Below, in pieces: positions 33,901-44,719 of a stretch of 64,000 bases of DNA. Below the pieces are notes generated by a model, which did not search any database, was not told the DNA's origin, and worked only from the letters and a program-made list of their open reading frames with translations. The first letter of the stretch is position 1. Every line of letters begins with the position of its first letter. This DNA comes from Blasia pusilla. Its lineage: Eukaryota; Marchantiophyta; Marchantiopsida; Blasiales. Both the position numbers and the translations under genes were made by a program. The DNA is taken from the NCBI GenBank assembly GCA_050084515.1, contig CM114271.1:63426001-63490000 (forward strand), in the 5' to 3' direction.

Positions 33901-34089
33901 CCGTGCGCCACTCTTCCACACAAAAAATCGGCAAAGGAAACATCAAAAGTAAACAGCTCTTGCTCCGGTGAGCACTCCCATGAACCGCTGCATGGGGAAT
34001 ACAATCCCAAACCTGCAAAATAAGCGAGTGACTAGCGAGCTCCCCCATGAAGCTCTCTCATTCACTCATTCTCTCTTTAAAAATCAATT
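30961..34089. other. Leader-like and anonymous DNA right of copy 2
   Basis: Segments at about 30990-31495 and 32830-33250 share GC-rich words such as GCGGTGCGGC and CGGCACGG and may be the two halves of the element leader. The AG-rich, lower-GC stretch between them (about 31497-32830) looks inserted, but I could not define termini or a target duplication. From 33250 to 34089 there is AT-rich sequence with no gene. No tRNA-primer site was recognised. Confidence 0.4.
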
Positions 34090-34598
34090 AGATCCAATCT
34101 CTCTCAACACCATAGCTCTCAAATGTGTGCACTCTCACATGTCTCTCTCAATGTCAAACCAAACCCACTCTCCTAATTAGAGGTTTGGGTTACACTCACA
34201 AGGCAAGCAAGACCCATAGCTCCGTCGTCTCATGCCAGGAGGTTCAACAAAGAGAGAATGAACTCTCAAGCTCTCTCTCCTTGAGGTATACCCCCTTCCC
34301 TCTCCCAAGCTCTCTCCTCAATAACATATGCTGGCAGGTCACCTCCTTGGCTCTTGAACTATTGTAGCAGGTCAAGGGAAAATTCCCAAAGTAGAAAGTC
34401 AACTCTACAAAATATGGAAACTTACCCAAAATAGTAAGTTTCTCTACATGGCTCCAAATAAGCCGAAACGAAGGGGAAACCTGCTCTCTCACGTTTCCCA
34501 AGACCTCAGCAGGTCATCCTCAACCTCTGAGCCTGTCCTTCTCTACTCGCAAAGGCGCTCTACCTGATCTCTCTGATCTATCCTAAAAATTCGTGACA
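34090..34598 (-). mobile_element. LTR fragment of the DNMT-retrotransposon family
   Basis: Read on the minus strand it starts TGTCACGAATTTTTAGG at 34598 and matches the LTR of copies 1 and 3 to GGATCT near 34090. It lacks exactly the ~125-bp terminal segment that is duplicated in copies 1 and 3. In position and orientation it could be the 5' LTR of copy 2, or a separate solo fragment. Confidence 0.75.
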
Positions 34599-34629
34599 TG
34601 CATCTTGGTCTCCAAAGCCATGTAAATCA

Positions 34630-35640
34630 CCATTAGGAAGAATAGAGACAGAATAATGCCGCCTTGATTTATTGCCCGAAGCTGTTGCACTGGTAAGTAA
34701 TATCTATTGGAGATCCCAATCAGGTACGCACACTCCTCTCACTACTTCGTCTCTTATAGAAAAATCACAACACACAAAGCAAGAGCAAATGCTGCTAAGC
34801 TGGTCACACCATAATTTTTCAAGATATTCAATAGCCTTGATTCATTCCCCAAATTTGTTGCATTGGTAAATAAGGTCCATTGGAGATCCCAATCAAGTAT
34901 ACAAACTCCACCCACTATTTGGTCTCTTGCAGAAAAATCACAACACACAAAGCAAGAGCAAATGCTAATGCTCATGCTGCTAAGTTGGTCACACCGTCAT
35001 TGTTCAACACATTCAATAGCCTTGATTAATTGCACAAAGCAAGAGCAAATGCTGATACTGCTAAGGTGGTCAGACCAGAATTGTTCAACACATTCAGTAG
35101 CCTTGATTCGCCGAAAGCGGGTGCATTGGTAAGTAATATCTTTTGGGGATCCTAATCAGGTATAGTAGATGGTGTGATGAAGAGTTCAAGTAGAGCAACA
35201 TTATAGGGCACGTGATCTAAATTACAATCTCTCTCTCTAAGCTTGGAAGCTCTAATCACTACTTGGTCTCCTACACTAAATTCACAACATATAGAGCAAG
35301 AGTACATGTTGATATTGCAAAGTTGGTCATTCTAGAATTGTTCAACACATTCAATAACCTTGATTCATTGCCCAAAGCTACTGCATTGGAGTCCTGTAAT
35401 GTTTATTGGAGATCCCAATTGTGTATTGTAGATGGTTTGCAAGGGAGATTCTTGGTTGGCACTTGAAAGCTCAGCACCAACTCTTGCACTTTGTGTGATG
35501 ACACCTCTAGTCACTACTTGGTCTCCTACATAAAACTCATAACATACAGAGCAAGTCATGAGACATCTAATCAATCAATGGATAGGAGATGTATGAGACC
35601 TCTAGACTCATGCATTACACTTGAAAAACTCTTGCAGGTC
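34630..35640. repeat. Locally repeated ~170-190 bp segments
   Basis: Related segments starting CCTTGATTxATTGCCC... occur at about 34661, 34833, 35021, 35101 and 35358. Each is followed by a TTGGAGATCCCAATC-type box and then a CACAACAxACAxAGCAAGAG box. On the minus strand they give short related peptides containing C-x2-C-E/D-F and DQVV. I do not recognise the protein, if it is one. It could be a decayed tandem-exon array or a repeat unit. Confidence 0.6.
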
Positions 35641-35974
35641 ACATTTGAGATCCTTGATGTGGGCGGTCGTTTGAACACAATCCCTATAGAGACAGCAAAC
35701 TCACTATGATTCTACAAGTGCTTCCCATAATCAGACACTCAACACTCTTCCTGAAGGAAAAACTCGCATCTTATATACCGCGCAACTGCTTTTGACTGTA
35801 TGAAGGTTGTGCCCTTTTTGAAAATGAATGTTTTGCTTTTGCTTCCAACTCTGTTGCTGACTTGTCCCAAGTACAGTTCGAACATATGAATGCCAAGATT
35901 TTGTGCACTAAGAGAAGGTAAATAAGGAAAATACCACACAGTTCACTCAACTGGCAACACAAACAAGTATAATT

Positions 35975-35977
<3 letters not shown>

Positions 35978-36062
<85 letters not shown>
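35978..36062 (+). repeat. (AG)n microsatellite
   Basis: Uninterrupted run of about 42 AG units. Confidence 0.98.
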
Positions 36063-36067
<5 letters not shown>

Positions 36068-37480
36068 ATCCTTCCTTGCCACCTCCAAATGGCATTCTTC
36101 TGACCATAAGCGAGAATGGTTGGGATTCAACTGGAAGCAAGGGTCATGTAACATCGAGAAATGCCAATAGTAGCACAACAAATAGGTGGAGAAACAAACC
36201 CTTTTAGCTAGTGACAAGATCTCTCCAGAGAAGGATCGTCGCCATGAGAGAGATGGAGGGGTTCAAGCGGGATCGTTGATAGCAAACCAATAGGAAGCTC
36301 ACGAGGGCAATGTGCAACTCAACAGGAACAACCATCACATTTTGGCCAATGGAGGGGAGTCCAAGGGCAGCTCAGATGGAGAGCAACGAGTGCTACTGGC
36401 GGCCGAAACACCAGGGAAAGGATCTAGTTTAAGAGATGTCCACAAATTACTACAAAAGAAACCCATGAACTACAAGAGAGAGAAAAAGAGAGAGAGAGAG
36501 AGAGTCACAATGAAGCGAACTCTGAGAGCCTCACAATGAAGCGAGCTCCATAGTCCATCCGTAGACCTGCAAAGAAAGAAGAACAACAGCAGTATGCCAC
36601 AAGAGGTGATTCTCCTTTACTCGATGTCACTCTTCCGCCGATTGTGATGCCACTTCAAAACGCTCCGCTGCTTGCCGTGCCTTTTCGTGCTCTCGTCCTA
36701 GCCCTGCCGGTTCTTGCTCTCGTGCTGCAATTCTCCCGCGTTGGTTTGTCGCCTTCGTCCTAGTTCCCCCGCTCTTGGTCCCAAAACCCTAGAAAAAAAA
36801 ACTTTTGAATCAAAAGTAAATTTGTTATCAACTAAACAAAAAATTCTGATTTAGCTCTAAAGTTTGTGTACATGGTTTCTTTGACATTTTTTTTTCCTTT
36901 TGGCGAGTTCTAAAGAGATGACACGTGGACCAATACACATTTGACAGGTGTACCCACTATGATAACCCGAAAAATTCCCCTTGCTTTCTTGACATTTTCC
37001 ATGTATAGCAGGCGAATTAGTAATACCCTATTTTTCTTATAAACATTACCCTGTATTAAAAATACCCTTAACTTTTAAAAAAAAAATAAGTGTTCCCAAA
37101 ATCCAAAAACCGTGGTGGCGGAAGTGAGCCTATCTAACACTATTCGCGATATCTAACACAATTAGCGATTGAATATCTTATGCGTATTCACGGCGTGCGT
37201 ATCTGGATAGTTTAATAATTACGAGGAGAAATTGGAGGGCATGTAGATGCAGATCTGCAAAAGCGGACACGACAACTTGCTCTCTCGTAGGGATCCGGGT
37301 GATCCGTTGATCAAACGTCTCGTCGATGGTATTGAGTTGGAGAGCCAGGTGGATTCTTTGGAGCCACTCGATCCTTTGCTCTCATTGCGAGGAGAACAAA
37401 CAAGGTTCTGATCTCTCAAATGAATTCGTCATACACGGATTACGTAGACCAACGCAGATGACCTTGCATTTCTACATTAA
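36063..37480. other. No gene recognised
   Basis: A short GA-rich strip lies at about 36475-36505, and the rest is spacer with AT-rich sequence at 36780-37100. No motif-bearing ORF was found on either strand. Confidence 0.45.
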
Positions 37481-37488
37481 CGTGAGCG

Positions 37489-38893
37489 ATGAAGAAACAC
37501 CAAGACGACCGGGTCGCTCGCCTCCACATTGTAGTGAAGGAGGGCAACTTCCTGCTGATAAAAGATCTCCCACGAATTGATTCCTGTCTGCTAACTCCCA
37601 ATCAAGCAGGGCGAACAACACTTCACTGGGCCGTATTGTTCGGAGGTCGAGCTCATCATCAAACACACCTCTAAGACCGCTACGACTTCGACGCCGAGGT
37701 TGGTGCAATTCGACCCCCTTCGATGCAGAGGTGGTTTCTTCCCTTCGATCCGGTCACTCATGCTCGCTCGATCGAACCTGCGGATTCGGAAAGCCTTTCC
37801 ATTGAGATAGAGTCTTTTGGTTCGAAATCTATCCGGCATGCTTCTGCCATGCTCATGACATTCTGCGCACTGAGTTTCCAACGTATAGATAGAATTCTAC
37901 GCTCCAACCTTTCGATAGCTCGTTTTGGAGAGGACCCGGTGATGATGGCTTTTCTGCGTTGCGTGGATGGGAAAAGGTGTCGGCTCAAGATCTGCTGGAC
38001 ACGTACAACGCCCCATTCAAGAGCTGCGTGGAGCAGGGGAGGGCGAGCAGTCTCATGTGTTCGTACAATCGACTGAACGGAGTCCCCACCTGTGCAGATC
38101 GCAATCTTCTCACAAAGCAGGCCAGAGGCGACTGGGGATTCGATGGGTACGTCTGAGTCTCTGCAATCGACGAGCCCGACAGGAAGGGACGCACACCCCT
38201 CCACTTCGCGGCCATGGGAGGCAGAACAGATGTTGCGAAGATGTTGTTGATGCAAGGAGCCCGGCCATGTGGACGCCGTTGAAAAGAAGGGGATGGCGCC
38301 TTTGCATTACGGGGCGCAAAAATCCAACCGTTTCATGATCCACTCTCTAGTCCGACGAGGAGCGGACAGACGCGTCATAGACCACTGGAGATGCGTGGCC
38401 TATCATGCGGCCTTCCAATGGGCACTGCCCGACGATATTCTTGATCGACTGGATCCCGACAATCCACATCTCCAATTTGACCTCCAATATGCAAACCCTG
38501 ATTAGACGAGCTGCGTGGACCTGATAATGTCGACAGCCACAATCGGGAGGGGGATGACAGATCGGAGACGAATGCGAGGGGATTCGAGCATAGAAGCTAC
38601 AAGAACAAGAAGCAACAGAGATCCAAAATCGAGGATGCTCCGTACAAGGCGATGGCACCGCATGAGAGGGACTTCCTGGGGAACTGGTGAAAGTGGAGAT
38701 GGAGAAACATGCCGAGAAGCTTAGAGTGATGTTGCACAAGAAAGACTCCAAGACGATGGCGGCATATGCTCATTCCTCAAGTGGACGGTGGAAGCAGAGT
38801 GACTTCGCATTGAAAGTGCTCTTGGCACGAGGCCGAAGCATTCCGCCAAGCGACAAGGATCGCCGAGCGATGATGGCCCAAAGATTGAAATAG
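37489..38893 (+). pseudogene. Decayed ankyrin-repeat gene fragment interrupted by a foreign exon
   Basis: Ankyrin signatures are visible in 37489-37674 (RLHIVVKEGN, GRTTLHWAVLFGG). They recur from about 38185 (RKGRTPLHFAAMGGRTDV, AKMLLMQGA), then after a frameshift near 38255 (DAVEKKGMAPLHYGAQ, HSLVRRGAD). A charged helical C-terminus follows: 38530-38690 (DAPYKAMAPHERDF) and, in another frame, 38687-38893 (MLHKKDSKTMAAYAHSS), ending at TAG. Between the ankyrin parts, at about 37971-38165, lies a segment of a different protein family. Canonical ankyrin repeats mediate protein binding. With stops and frameshifts this copy is not functional. Confidence 0.7.
37971..38165 (+). pseudogene. GH3 beta-xylosidase/arabinofuranosidase exon fragment
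   Basis: About 63 codons read KVSAQDLLDTYNAPF, SCVEQGRASSLMCSYNRLNG and VPTCADRNLL to GDWGFDGYV. These match the conserved core of plant GH3 beta-D-xylosidases (BXL type), where MCSYNxVNGxPTCA is diagnostic. The fragment starts without an ATG or obvious acceptor and ends at TGA 38154-38156, directly before ankyrin sequence in the same orientation. It is a captured or duplicated exon, not a gene. Confidence 0.85.
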
Positions 38894-40487
38894 TTTGCAT
38901 TCCAAGAAAAACTGAGGAACCGCAGGCCTTCAATTGTCCCATCTACAACGTACCATCACCAACTCAGAATTAAACCTTAAGCTCCTCTTGCACGTCCCAA
39001 TTCCTCGCCCGTCTCTCCCACTCGCGCTAGCTTGCAATCCACCCGCCACCACAATTCGACGGCCTTCTTCCGATTTCCACCCGATTAGAATTCAAAACAT
39101 GCTTATTCCGTTGAGTAATGTTGTTGAACATAACTTACACTAAGAGAGTCTTGTGTCATGATGGCCCTCTTGACATATTTTTTTGGAAAGTTTCTACCCG
39201 GAATGACGAATATGGAGTGCTCCCCGATGACGGATTCTTTCGTTTAGAAATGTACATGGATGACACTCATAATGTACGCTGATGTGCTTTCAGAATTAGA
39301 TGCTTTCAAAATGATATCACAGTGTTTGAAGAATCGAGAAACGTTTCAACTCTTTTGAGTGATCACGTCGGATTCCACATCAAATTAGAGAAGAAAGATT
39401 TCTTCTTTTATTTCATGAAATATAAACCTAACGCACTAGTCCAAGAGTTGAGTTTGCCGCAAACACTTAACGATCTACCGATCCTTCTATGCTTAAAACG
39501 ATCGATCGACACTAGAAAAGAAAAGCGGCGATGTCCTCATGCTCTACATATATGCATATCTAGACATACTCACCCTCAAGAAAAATTACCACTGCCCTCC
39601 AGCAGCTGATTTAAGCATAAAAGCACAGTCGCTAGAGATCGTGAACTAAGCTTATGAATGTTGGTGGAGATCCATAAGCTCGAGACACATATTTATAGGT
39701 CGATCTCCTCTTCGAACTGTGTGCGTATACGGCCCGTACTATAGAGTAGGTCCGTCGATGGCATCGATCGATGGAGATCCATGCATATAATAATTATCCT
39801 CCAGCCAGTGGATCTAATTCTGCTTACGCCTAAGCACCTATCTACGTAACCGTAGACGAAGTGCGTAGGGTGATTCAAATACGTACCGGGTCCATGATCG
39901 ACGGCCTAGCTTGCGTTAAGCATAATTAGCCACCACCAAGAAAAGATCATGAGGCAATCCTGCCCGTCCATGAAACCGGCAACTGAGAGGACCCCGTCCT
40001 CTAGTTAGTTGGATCAAATGGACTGAAACCGCAAGAATCTGTAACAATTCTGAGTTCGCTAACGTAGAACCTAAGTCGCTAATAGAGCGCTCTCACTCTC
40101 GACATGCACACGATTTATTGCGATGCCAACGGAGAACGGAAACAATGAAGGCTTGCCCGATAGTAGTCGTAGCTAGAGAGCTAGCTACAGCTACTTGAAT
40201 AAATGTCGATAAGAAATAAATTTGGTGAACTCTGTCTAGGTCTGTACAGTTACGTACCCGTCCGATCGCGCAAGCCTGAACTTCAAGAATTCAAGCATGA
40301 TCGAGAGTACTTTCATCAGATCTAGACGAGCACGTCAAATCCGCCGCGAGCAGGCGACAGACTTGCGTACGGTGTGGTGGATGTCGATGCAGCTATCTAT
40401 CGGTGGCTCCGTGAAGCTCGCGCATATAAATGGGGGTGGATCGCTCGCTCGATCCGTGCGGGTCCGAAGCTGAGGGTTGTTAGATGG
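38894..40487. other. Spacer downstream of the mannanase genes
   Basis: Rich in GATCGATC words and moderate AT. No ORF with recognisable motifs was found. The 3' UTR and polyadenylation region of the minus-strand mannanase must lie just below 40488, but I cannot place its end. Confidence 0.45.
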
Positions 40488-43400
40488 CTAGAACCCGCGG
40501 TGCATGCGTTGTCGCAAGCGGCGGGTTTGGGTGGTGATGATGGAGGTGATGGATTGGTCCGCGGCGTAGACGGCGAAACCGTCGTCCCACGATTGCATGC
40601 CGTCCGGCAGGAGCTGCCAGAGCATGGAGCCGCCAGCAGCGCCGCCGCTGGCGATAGAGGAGTATACGCTGTTGTAGACAGTCCAGAAGAACTGCTGGCG
40701 TTGGTGAAGGTCGTAGCCTGCGGATCGGCTGTTCTTTCCGAACTCGCAGAATAAAATAGGCATCTTCAGGATCTGGCTCGCGTCCTTGATGTGCAGGTTC
40801 ACCCAGACCTGCAGGAAATTCAGCCTCTCCGCACTGCTCGTGTTTGGGATCCTGAAATCCTCGACAGCTGAAGTCATCAGCATCTATTCATCGAATCTCG
40901 ATCTGTGTAGGTCTAGAAGCTCGACAACAGTCGCATCGATATCCAAATTGTTGTACTCACGCAACGTGCCACGAGTATATGTACTAAGTTTGGGAAAATG
41001 CCCCTGCTACAAAATGAGTTTGCTTTTCATCTGTGAATGTAAGTACGTACCAAAGGTCTGGGTAAGAGTGAACTGTGGCGTAGTCGATGTGATCAATCTT
41101 GTTTAGGCGAATGAAGTCAGTGCCGTCGCCATCGGAATGGTCAGGATTGGCCCACTGTCTAGAATATCCAGAGCTAGCTCCATAGAAGCCTTCCAATCCG
41201 ATTTCCAGAAGGTGCTTGCTATCGATCGACTTCACGTACGCTGCCATCTCCTTCACCCATTGCTGCATCCATATCAATTACGCTTATGTGACTTAGTCAA
41301 ATCAGTCACTGACTTCAACTCTGAATGAATATTTGAGAAGCTTTTCCAGTCAACTCCGTGCGCGATCCATAATTCAAGACTGCTCATGAGTGTTACATAC
41401 CGCCAAAGTGTCTCCTGAAGGGTCAGACTCGCAATGGGGCTCGTTCATGAGCTCCCACGAAAAGATGGCGGGATCGTCCTTGTAAAGCACTCCAGTGATG
41501 GTGTTCTTCCGGTTCAACACTTTCTGCACACACCGTCGACCGAGTTGGCAGCGCAACTTTGTCACTCGGAATTCGATGAATCAATCCAGTCCCCGTACTT
41601 ATTTAGCCATGGTCACCTACATGTACTAAACATGTATTCACTATCACGGTCTAGTGTCGAATTGAAACAATCCAAACCAATGAGGACCAATGCGCCTCAA
41701 CCGATCTAGTTTTGGGATGCTTGAACTCGGGTGCCTGCCCACGCACCAAGTACAGACAGATTGTATTCATTGAGTAGTGCTCGTTCGTAGCCAGGGACCA
41801 TAGACCTGCACCCTGTTTGGACGGTGCGTAGCTAGAGAGGAGGGAGGCTCACTCATAGAATGCTGGCCCTACAGAGATCGAGTGAGTGCGGGGGATTCCG
41901 GATGTCAACCGAGAATTCAGAGCTCGATCCCTACAAAACTATCTACCTTCAATGTACTCAGTCTGATTACAGCAATTACTGTCTCAGAATGTGTTTTACC
42001 CATCCAAAGCTAATCGCGCAACTAAGATCACGACTGTCCTGACTTTCACCCTATAGAGGTCCTCAACTTCGAGTTCCCCATAGTACTTATTTAGCTAAAA
42101 TTATTCAAGTGATCAAAAACTCCGAACACGTAAACCTGAGCAGCAAACACACAGAATATATGCTCTCTATATTTCTTTGCGCTAGTCTTGAAATGCTTTT
42201 AGAAATCCAAGAGCGACGAGATTCCTCTCCACTCCATTTCAGGGAGCTACTTGAAAACCGTTAGCTTTCCAGTCTCATGATAGCTGAAACCTTGCTACAT
42301 GAGAGATGAAACTTTGCGGCTTCACCTAACATTTCCCTGCTATGGATGAAGAGCATAAAAATCCTTTTGATTTCTTCTGCTAAGTTGGGCCAGACATGTA
42401 TCTCAACACAATCAGGATCTCCAACACCGTTACTGGAGCTCTGGGGGTACCATCGCTTAATTGCCACTTCTTGTGGGAGGAAAGCTTCAGCCCATCATCA
42501 CATGAGCTACAAAGAGCTTGAAAGAAGAAAAGGTTTTCTTTGTAATGAAGGAACGTGCTTTTGATTCACTTACCAAGATGTGATTCTTGTACCAAGTTCG
42601 CAAGGTGGGGTGGGTGAAGAACAAGTCGTCGTTTGGTAAGTAGAGTCCCTGGCCGCGTGCCCATGCCACATATTGGGGCTTCCCTCCGTAAGAAGGATAA
42701 TTGTTCACAAAACTCATAACGAGCCTGATTCCCTTCTGTCCGGCCGTAGCTACCGCATAATCCAAGGACTGCATGCATACACACACACACACTCTCTTCT
42801 CAATTCCACTGCTCGATTACTCGATAGTATGACTGCATACACTCACTCTCTCTCGTCTTAATTCCAACGCTCGATCACTAGATAGAATGAAAGCATACAC
42901 AATCTTCTCAATGCCATCGCTCGATGTCTCGATGGTGTGCTCCATACACACACACTCTTCACAGTTCCCTTGCTCGAATACTTCATAGTATGACTGCATG
43001 CACACACTCTTCTCGATTCCCTTGCGCGATTACTTCATAGTATGACTGCATACACACACTCTTCTCGATTCCCTAGCGCGATTACTTCATAGTATGACTG
43101 CATACACACACTCTTCTCGATTCCCTTGCGCGATGTCTTCATAGTACGACAGCATATACACACACTGAACATTTCCCTCACTGCCATGGCTTGATCCGAT
43201 GTTAGTGTACATGGCTTCAATGTCCGGATAATTGCATTTCTGTCGACGCAACGTCACCGCAGATATCCGCCGCCATTGGGTTTGTGCGTGGACTAACGTC
43301 CATGCATGATCGAAATACGTGCGTGAAGATTCGCCTTTAGCTGCCGGCTATATTATTCTCCAACGTAGCTTCCCCATGCACCTCTCTAGGCCCACAACCC

Positions 43401-44404
43401 TCTTCTGTGTGTAATTCTCACGCTGTCGGTAATACTGGCCGCGTGGACCAGTAGAATGGTGGACACGACGCTGAACGTCTGGGTCGAGCAGCGGTCTGGT
43501 CCCCTCCGATCTTCATCGAACGGTTGAAACAGGCGCATACAGTGAATTCATGCACCTACAATCGCCCAGTTCTCAGCCGAACGCCGAGCTCTATAATTTA
43601 AGGTAACGCCTTCGAGAATCTGTGGAAAGGGCGGCGCGTTCGACTCGGGAATACTTGCACGCAAGTGGGAAGGTTCACGACGGCGCGATTGCACACGCAC
43701 GTAAAGTTGCAACCTTTCGATGACAGGATATGGTGCCCAAGCTCCGAAAGTAGCAGCATCCACTCACAGGTAGAGTTTGTAGCCGTGCAACTCATGGGGA
43801 GATTTCTGGAGTCGGATGGAATCGCGAGGGAGATAGCGCAGCCGAACCACTAATCGCCGTAATGGTACGTACGAAATCTCGTGGTGGACTCGCGGAAAGA
43901 ATCGACCACAATGCAACGGTCTCAGGGAGCAGCACAAGCACCGCGAAGCCAATTTGTTTCCGATGCACTCGATCGAAGCATCACAAATCTAATTCAACAA
44001 AAGCTGCCCTATAATAATCCATCGGGCTGATAGCCTACCTGGAACACGCTCTCATCGTAGAGTCCCGGATACGTTTGAAGTGCACGTTCGCCCCCATCGT
44101 TGAAAGCCCAAGTGCGACCGACGTTGAGCCCCAACGTTTTGGCGTCGTCCAGCACTTTTTTCACCATCGGGCGAGTGGAAAAATCGGCCCCCTGGAACAT
44201 GAGCCAGTAGAAATTGCTACCGTGCACAAAAAAGGGGTTACCTTTTTCGTCCACAAACGATTGTCCTCGTCGACGGATGAATCCCCCCTCTATAGCAGTA
44301 ACCGACCGCGCCAATCCAGCTAGAGCGCAACAGAAGAGAAGAGCCGCGATGCTCATCGACTTCCTCATACCACCCGTTCCTGCCATGGATCCTGAGCTCG
44401 ACAT
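40488..44404 (-). CDS. Mannan endo-1,4-beta-mannosidase, GH5 (paralog 1, five exons)
   Basis: The exons on the minus strand are 44404-44039, 42768-42574, 41523-41401, 41262-41051 and 40851-40488, all with GT-AG junctions and exact phase. Together they give 420 codons (419 residues). The enzyme hydrolyses internal beta-1,4 bonds of cell-wall mannans and glucomannans. An N-terminal signal peptide (core [15 protein letters not shown]) fits secretion. GH5 features follow in order: [41 protein letters not shown], the acid/base Glu in [33 protein letters not shown], the nucleophile Glu in LFCEFGK, and [13 protein letters not shown]. No stop or frameshift is seen, and length is normal for plant mannanases. 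The second Met at 44386 is an alternative start. The C-terminus after WQLL is short. It is a tandem paralog of the gene at 47333-51815, with matching exon sizes. Confidence 0.93.
42770..43165. repeat. ~52-57 bp minisatellite in intron 1 of mannanase paralog 1
   Basis: About seven units with the core TAGTATGACTGCATACACAC followed by CTCTTCTCGATTCCCTTGCG and CGATTACTTCA. The units near 42985-43150 are nearly identical, and the outer ones are diverged. The array begins almost at the splice acceptor (42769), so the CA/CT-rich units form or flank the polypyrimidine tract of the intron. Confidence 0.9.
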
Positions 44405-44710
44405 GCGCGGACTTCTCGATCCGATTCGTTCCGATGGTGGCCGCTGGCGACCAAGAGTGACTGAGTGCCCCGCCCCGCCGTACCTACGCAAGCACGGACA
44501 AGTTCCAGCTCCAGGCTATCGATCAGCCTCTGGAGCACCGGTTGGATTCCGATGTGGACATGTCTACTATCGATCAACTCCGGTGACCTCGATCAAGCGA
44601 GAGACGCTGGGCTGAGCGGGACCGGCCCAGAAAGTCCGATCGATCGAGCTGCAAACTTGTCTGAACTACGCTCTGGTAATCTGGAAGGTGTGAGCATGCT
44701 CCGCACGACC

Positions 44711-44716
44711 TTTATA
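44711..44716 (-). promoter_or_regulatory. Possible TATA box of mannanase paralog 1
   Basis: TATAAA on the minus strand lies ~310 bp upstream of the ATG at 44404. It is compatible with a 5' UTR of about 280 nt, but it rests on a single weak motif. Confidence 0.25.
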
Positions 44717-44719
44717 TCA

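Noticed and set aside
35771-36217. Long minus-strand ORF through the AG microsatellite
   Set aside because: A (Ser-Leu)n artefact of the repeat with no recognisable domain on either side.
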